Assembly: GCA_946575275.1 (NCBI GenBank)
Contig: CAMNZV010000043.1
Span: 1-9,287 of the forward strand
Direction of reading: 5' to 3'
From: an uncultured Clostridium sp.
GTDB taxonomy: Bacteria; Bacillota; Clostridia; Clostridiales; Clostridiaceae
DNA: 9,287 nucleotides
Notes under the pieces: generated by a model
What the model saw: only the letters and a program-made list of their open reading frames with translations
Database searches by the model: none
What the model was told of the DNA's origin: nothing
In this document: positions 6,002-9,287 of the stretch, one piece after another
How the letters are laid out: every line of letters starts with the position of its first letter
Position numbering within the stretch: the first letter of the stretch is position 1
Translations under genes and position numbers: made by a program

Positions 6002-7246
6002 ATGGATAGTATTGAAGAGGCTAAAATAAAAAGCAAACTATTTAAAAAGAGAATATTAAAATCAATAAGATTATTATTAGTAGTAGTTGTATCTTTTGCC
6101 ATGGGGAATTTTGCTATGCAAAAAGGTTTTGTAATTGGAACAAATAGCAATAAATATAAGGAATTTATGAAGGCGGCAGATGAATATCCAGAGTACAATA
6201 AACTTTTTGAGGTAAGAAGGCAAATAGGTAACTTATATGCAGGAGATTTTTCAGAAGAAGATTTAGTAAATGGTGCCACCAAGGGAATGACAGCAGCTTT
6301 AGATGATCCATATACTGTTTATATGACTACAGATGAATATGAAAAGTACATGGGTGATAATTCAGGTGAATTTATAGGCATTGGAGTATATGTAACAATA
6401 AAGGATGGGCAAGTTGTTGTAAGTGGATTAATTAATGGTGGGAATGCAGAAGGTGCAGGAATAAAATCAGGAGATATTATTACAAAAGTAGATGGAGAGG
6501 CAGTTAATGGAGACATAGATAAGGCAGTTTCCTTAATTACAGGTAAAGAGATTAAGACTTTAGATATAAATATAGTTAGAAATGGTGAAGAAATTAATGT
6601 ATTTGTAGATAGAGGGAAAATTGTTACTGTAGCTGCAGAAGGTGAAATGCTTTCTAATGGAATAGGATATATTATTCTTAAAAATTTTGATATGAAGAGT
6701 TCAGAACAATTTATTGATTGCGTTGAACAATTGAAAAATCAAGGAATGAAAGGTCTAATAATAGATCTTAGAGAAAATGGTGGAGGATATTTAACTCAAG
6801 CAATTAATATCGGATCTATGTTTATACCTAAGGGTGAGACAATAACCTATACATTAGATAAAAACAACAAAAAAGAAGTTTATGAGTCAACTGGGAAAAA
6901 CTCAATAGATATACCATTAGTGGTATTAATAGATGGATATTCAGCTAGTGCATCAGAAGTGCTTACAGGTGCATTAAGGGATTATGATATTGCTGAAACA
7001 GTAGGAACAACCAGTTATGGAAAAGGTGTTGTTCAGAGTATATTTAAACTAGAAAATGGAATTGGTGGACTTAAAATTACAACTTCAAAGTATTACACAC
7101 CAAATGGAGAAAATATTAATAAAACAGGTATAAAACCAGATTATGAAGTTGAATTACCAAAAGAAATAAGAAATGAAGAATATTCAAAGGATAAAGATAT
7201 ACAATTACAAAAGGCCATAGAGGTCATAGGGGATAAAGTTAAATAG
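6002..7246 (+). CDS. S41 C-terminal processing protease (CtpA/CtpB type)
   Basis: This 414-residue serine protease of peptidase family S41 has a signal anchor at about 22-38 after a charged 21-residue N-terminus, a helical region (50-115), a PDZ domain (about 120-205, with IGIGVYV and GIKSGD) and the catalytic domain. Key residues by comparison with Bacillus CtpB are nucleophile S316 in SASASE (314-319), general base K341 in YGKG (339-342) and Q345. The 25-residue Ser-Lys spacing matches the family, so the enzyme should be active outside the membrane. The PDZ domain gates the active site in this family. In Bacillus, CtpB cleaves SpoIVFA to help trigger late mother-cell sigma-K activation, and its place after ftsEX is the same. 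AGGAG at 5991-5995 supports the start. Which Ctp paralogue it is, and its substrate here, cannot be read from the sequence. Confidence 0.95.
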   Translation: MDSIEEAKIKSKLFKKRILKSIRLLLVVVVSFAMGNFAMQKGFVIGTNSNKYKEFMKAADEYPEYNKLFEVRRQIGNLYAGDFSEEDLVNGATKGMTAALDDPYTVYMTTDEYEKYMGDNSGEFIGIGVYVTIKDGQVVVSGLINGGNAEGAGIKSGDIITKVDGEAVNGDIDKAVSLITGKEIKTLDINIVRNGEEINVFVDRGKIVTVAAEGEMLSNGIGYIILKNFDMKSSEQFIDCVEQLKNQGMKGLIIDLRENGGGYLTQAINIGSMFIPKGETITYTLDKNNKKEVYESTGKNSIDIPLVVLIDGYSASASEVLTGALRDYDIAETVGTTSYGKGVVQSIFKLENGIGGLKITTSKYYTPNGENINKTGIKPDYEVELPKEIRNEEYSKDKDIQLQKAIEVIGDKVK

Positions 7247-7258
7247 GAGGCTATTGGT

Positions 7259-8551
7259 ATGGATTTAATATTATATACACTAAGATCATTATCATATATT
7301 GTAGTTGAGCCTTCTTTAATATTGCTATTAATAGTGGTGTCGATATTTTTCTACCTTAAAAACAGAAAGATTGCCATTTTACAAAAAATCACAATGGGTG
7401 AAAGAATAAGTTCGCCATTAGAATTAACATTATCACAAATTGTACTTGGAATGTTACTTGGTATATTAGGAAGCTTAATATTAAGTAGTTTAGGAATAGT
7501 ATTTAAAGAAGATTCTGGGATAATATATTTATTATTGATTTCGATGTTATTAATGTTTATAAAGCCAAGGCTAGTTTGTTTTTCATATTCGGCAGCAATA
7601 CTTGGAATATTAAGTATAATATTAACATATATACTACCTTACTTTGGGCTGAAAAATAATATTTTAGAAATTGATATATTAAGTTTAATGACCTTTGTGG
7701 CTGTAATGCATATTTTAGAAGGAATTATAGTCATGTTTGACGGAGATAAAGGAGCCATTCCCATATTCTCCTCAAAAGGAAATAAAATAATGGGAGGATT
7801 TGCATTAAGTAGATATTGGATATTGCCTTTAGCAATATTTATAGCATTTCCAATGCAAAGTGGATCTTCTTATAGTGCAGAAACAATTATGACACCTAAT
7901 TGGTGGCCAATAATAAAATCTAATTACATTATTAACATAATTGAAATATCATTATTGTCAGCAATACCTTTTTTTGGTGTGATTGGATATTCATCAGTTA
8001 CATTTACAAAAAGGAAGAAACAAAAAGCAGTATCTTCAGGAATATATATTATTACATTTGGAATACTACTAGGTATAGTAGCACAATTAGGTAGGATTGG
8101 TCTTGTAGGAGATATTGTTACAATAATATTTGCACCTGTAGCCCATGAATTTATGTTGTATATTCAAAGAAAAAAGGAAGACAAAGACAAATCCATTTAT
8201 ATAAGTGATGATAATGGAATTGCTATATTAGATATAATTCCATATTCAGAAATTGCAAATTTAGGAATAAAATCAGGGGACAAAATAGTCAAAGTAAATA
8301 ATGAATTTGTAGAAACTGAAAAAGATGTATATGCTATTGTAAAAAAGGATATTGATATAATAGAATTGGATATACTAACATTAGAGGGGGAAAATAAAAA
8401 AATTAAGCTTCATAATGAAGAAAAAAAGGGCTTATGTGCTTTGCTAGTACCAAGAACTGTAAATACAGAAAAAGCTATACCCTTTAAACAAGAAAGCTTT
8501 TCAGAAGTGTTACATAAAATGGACTCAAAATCAGATAGGAGTCATAAATAA
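7259..8551 (+). CDS. MinJ-like polytopic membrane protein with C-terminal PDZ domain
   Basis: This 430-residue protein has about eight or nine hydrophobic segments (near 14-33, 59-82, 86-102, 107-130, 140-160, 184-199, 223-246, 258-277, 281-303). A cytoplasmic-side PDZ domain (about 312-388, with GIAILDI at 320-326 and GIKSGDKIVKVN at 336-347) and a hydrophilic tail follow. Architecture, length and position directly after ftsEX-ctp match Bacillus subtilis MinJ, the bridge between DivIVA at the poles and septa and MinD. The segment MHILEGIIVMF (150-160) followed by GDKGAIPIF (162-170) is the best conserved-looking part. The start has AGGAGG at 7245-7250, 12 bases after the protease stop. Function as a division-site topology factor is inferred from synteny and architecture. 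A role as a sporulation or protease partner is also possible because many clostridia handle Min differently. The gene ends the operon. Confidence 0.8.
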   Translation: MDLILYTLRSLSYIVVEPSLILLLIVVSIFFYLKNRKIAILQKITMGERISSPLELTLSQIVLGMLLGILGSLILSSLGIVFKEDSGIIYLLLISMLLMFIKPRLVCFSYSAAILGILSIILTYILPYFGLKNNILEIDILSLMTFVAVMHILEGIIVMFDGDKGAIPIFSSKGNKIMGGFALSRYWILPLAIFIAFPMQSGSSYSAETIMTPNWWPIIKSNYIINIIEISLLSAIPFFGVIGYSSVTFTKRKKQKAVSSGIYIITFGILLGIVAQLGRIGLVGDIVTIIFAPVAHEFMLYIQRKKEDKDKSIYISDDNGIAILDIIPYSEIANLGIKSGDKIVKVNNEFVETEKDVYAIVKKDIDIIELDILTLEGENKKIKLHNEEKKGLCALLVPRTVNTEKAIPFKQESFSEVLHKMDSKSDRSHK

Positions 8552-8563
8552 TAGTTAAATATC

Positions 8564-8612
8564 AAGAGGTATATTCTTTGGGGAGATTATAACAAAGGAA
8601 TATATCTCTTTT
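8564..8612 (+). terminator. Probable intrinsic terminator after the MinJ-like gene
   Basis: The left arm at 8564-8580 pairs with 8593-8610 over about 17 pairs, with one bulged G (8597 or 8598) and one G-U pair, around a 12-base loop (8581-8592). Only four T follow at the 3' edge (8609-8612), so termination may be incomplete. It starts 13 bases after the stop and runs directly into the uvrB promoter. Confidence 0.6.
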
Positions 8613-8613
8613 G

Positions 8614-8642
8614 TTGACTAGAGATAAATAATTTTGTATAAT
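8614..8642 (+). promoter_or_regulatory. Sigma-A promoter of uvrB
   Basis: TTGACT at 8614-8619 and a perfect TATAAT at 8637-8642 are separated by 17 bases. Transcription should start near 8649, which falls inside the LexA box. The -35 begins two bases after the T-run of the preceding hairpin. Confidence 0.85.
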
Positions 8643-8647
8643 TAATA

Positions 8648-8661
8648 CGAATACAAGTTCG
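8648..8661 (+). promoter_or_regulatory. LexA (DinR) SOS operator of uvrB
   Basis: CGAATACAAGTTCG matches the Gram-positive LexA box CGAACnnnnGTTCG at every conserved position except one (T for C in the left half). It begins six bases after the -10 hexamer, over the expected transcription start, where a bound repressor would block RNA polymerase. uvrB is an SOS gene in Bacillus, which agrees with this assignment. Confidence 0.85.
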
Positions 8662-8677
8662 CATATTGGAGGGAATT

Positions 8678-9287
8678 ATGGGAGAATTTAAAATTAAATC
8701 AAGTTTTAGGCCAACAGGGGATCAACCACAAGCAATTAATAAATTAGTTGATTCAATAAACGAAAATAATAAATATCAAACCTTACTTGGAGTAACAGGC
8801 TCAGGAAAGACTTTTACTATGGCTAATATAATTGAAAAAACTCAAAAACCCACATTGATTTTAGCCCATAATAAGACTTTAGCAGCGCAGTTATGTTCTG
8901 AATTTAAGGAATTTTTCCCGGGCAATATTGTGGAATACTTTGTAAGTTATTATGATTATTATCAGCCAGAGGCTTATGTGCCACAAACAGATACCTTTAT
9001 AGAAAAAGACGCATCAATTAATGATGAAATAGATAAATTAAGGCACTCTGCCACTTCAGCTTTATTTGAAAGACGGGATGTTATAATTGTTGCATCTGTA
9101 TCTTGTATTTACGGTCTTGGTAACCCTGATGAATATCTTAAACTTACCATAAGTTTAAGAAAGGGTATGGAAAAACCTAGAGATGAAATTATAAGAAAAT
9201 TAATTGAAATACAGTATGAACGAAATGATATAGATTTTTCTAGAGGAACCTTCAGGGTAAGGGGAGATTATTTAGACATTATTCCAG
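8678..9287 (+). CDS. uvrB: UvrB, excinuclease ABC subunit B (5' part, runs off the window)
   Basis: The first 203 codons of UvrB, the damage-verifying helicase-like subunit of nucleotide excision repair, are present and open to the right edge. The full protein is usually about 660 residues, so roughly two thirds is missing. Signatures are [11 protein letters not shown] (10-20), Walker A GVTGSGKT (38-45), [11 protein letters not shown] (62-72), and the beta-hairpin that inserts between DNA strands, [16 protein letters not shown] (91-106). A conserved SCIYGLG follows the [10 protein letters not shown] segment. In the cell it works with UvrA, which loads it, and UvrC, which cuts. The start has GGAGGG at 8668-8673, a short distance from the ATG. 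Expression should be SOS-inducible through the LexA box just upstream. Confidence 0.97.
   Translation, partial: MGEFKIKSSFRPTGDQPQAINKLVDSINENNKYQTLLGVTGSGKTFTMANIIEKTQKPTLILAHNKTLAAQLCSEFKEFFPGNIVEYFVSYYDYYQPEAYVPQTDTFIEKDASINDEIDKLRHSATSALFERRDVIIVASVSCIYGLGNPDEYLKLTISLRKGMEKPRDEIIRKLIEIQYERNDIDFSRGTFRVRGDYLDIIP

Noticed and set aside
5977..6282. 101-codon antisense frame over the start of the protease gene
   Set aside because: No initiation signal or recognisable family, and it opposes the N-terminal coding part of a clear S41 protease.
7706..8170. His and Glu residues in the MinJ-like membrane segments (MHILEG, AHEF) as a possible intramembrane metalloprotease
   Set aside because: Neither is an HExxH motif and there is no matching second metal ligand. 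The architecture fits MinJ, not S2P.

Overview
The window is very AT-rich, uses AGA and ATA codons heavily, has strong AGGAGG-type ribosome binding sites and sigma-A-like promoters, and every gene is on the + strand. Its gene content is that of a low-GC Gram-positive, endospore-forming type: an EndoA-type MazF, a split transketolase, a YitT-family membrane protein, FtsEX with a C-terminal processing protease and a MinJ-like PDZ protein, and a LexA-boxed uvrB. A Clostridium-like member of the Bacillota is the best fit. The species cannot be fixed from this sequence alone.

Layout. Positions 1-61 may hold the last codons of an upstream gene. A membrane-anchored LolA/GerS-like protein (62-652) comes next. 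A perfect-consensus sigma-A promoter (730-759) then drives a two-gene toxin-antitoxin module: a short MazE-like antitoxin (798-1028) and MazF/EndoA (1037-1390), closed by an intrinsic terminator. After a candidate promoter come the two halves of a split transketolase (1588-2409 and 2409-3353, overlapping by one base), closed by a strong terminator. A single YitT/DUF2179 membrane protein (3479-4318) follows. A second good promoter (around 4337-4366) starts a four-gene operon, ftsE-ftsX-ctp-minJ-like (4425-8551), with an 11-base overlap at ftsE/ftsX and gaps of only 12-13 bases elsewhere. A hairpin ends it. uvrB (8678 onward) has its own promoter with a LexA/SOS operator at the expected transcription start, and runs off the right edge.

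How the genes work together. The TktN/TktC polypeptides should form one transketolase for the non-oxidative pentose phosphate pathway. MazE/MazF is a toxin-antitoxin pair that cleaves mRNA. FtsE/FtsX form a Type VII ABC complex that in relatives controls peptidoglycan hydrolases at the envelope. The Ctp protease (CtpB in Bacillus takes part in sporulation signalling) and the MinJ-like protein (bridges DivIVA and MinD in Bacillus) follow in the same order as I recall for Bacillus subtilis, so this is a conserved division/sporulation/envelope cluster. UvrB belongs to nucleotide excision repair and is regulated independently.

Most of the window is conserved chromosomal core. I see no CRISPR array, transposon, prophage, tRNA or rRNA. 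The least ordinary points are the MazE-like antitoxin, which keeps a MazF-binding-type tail but shows no recognisable ribbon-helix-helix DNA-binding domain; the GerS-like protein without a lipobox cysteine; the LexA box on uvrB; and promoter elements packed against or inside terminators.
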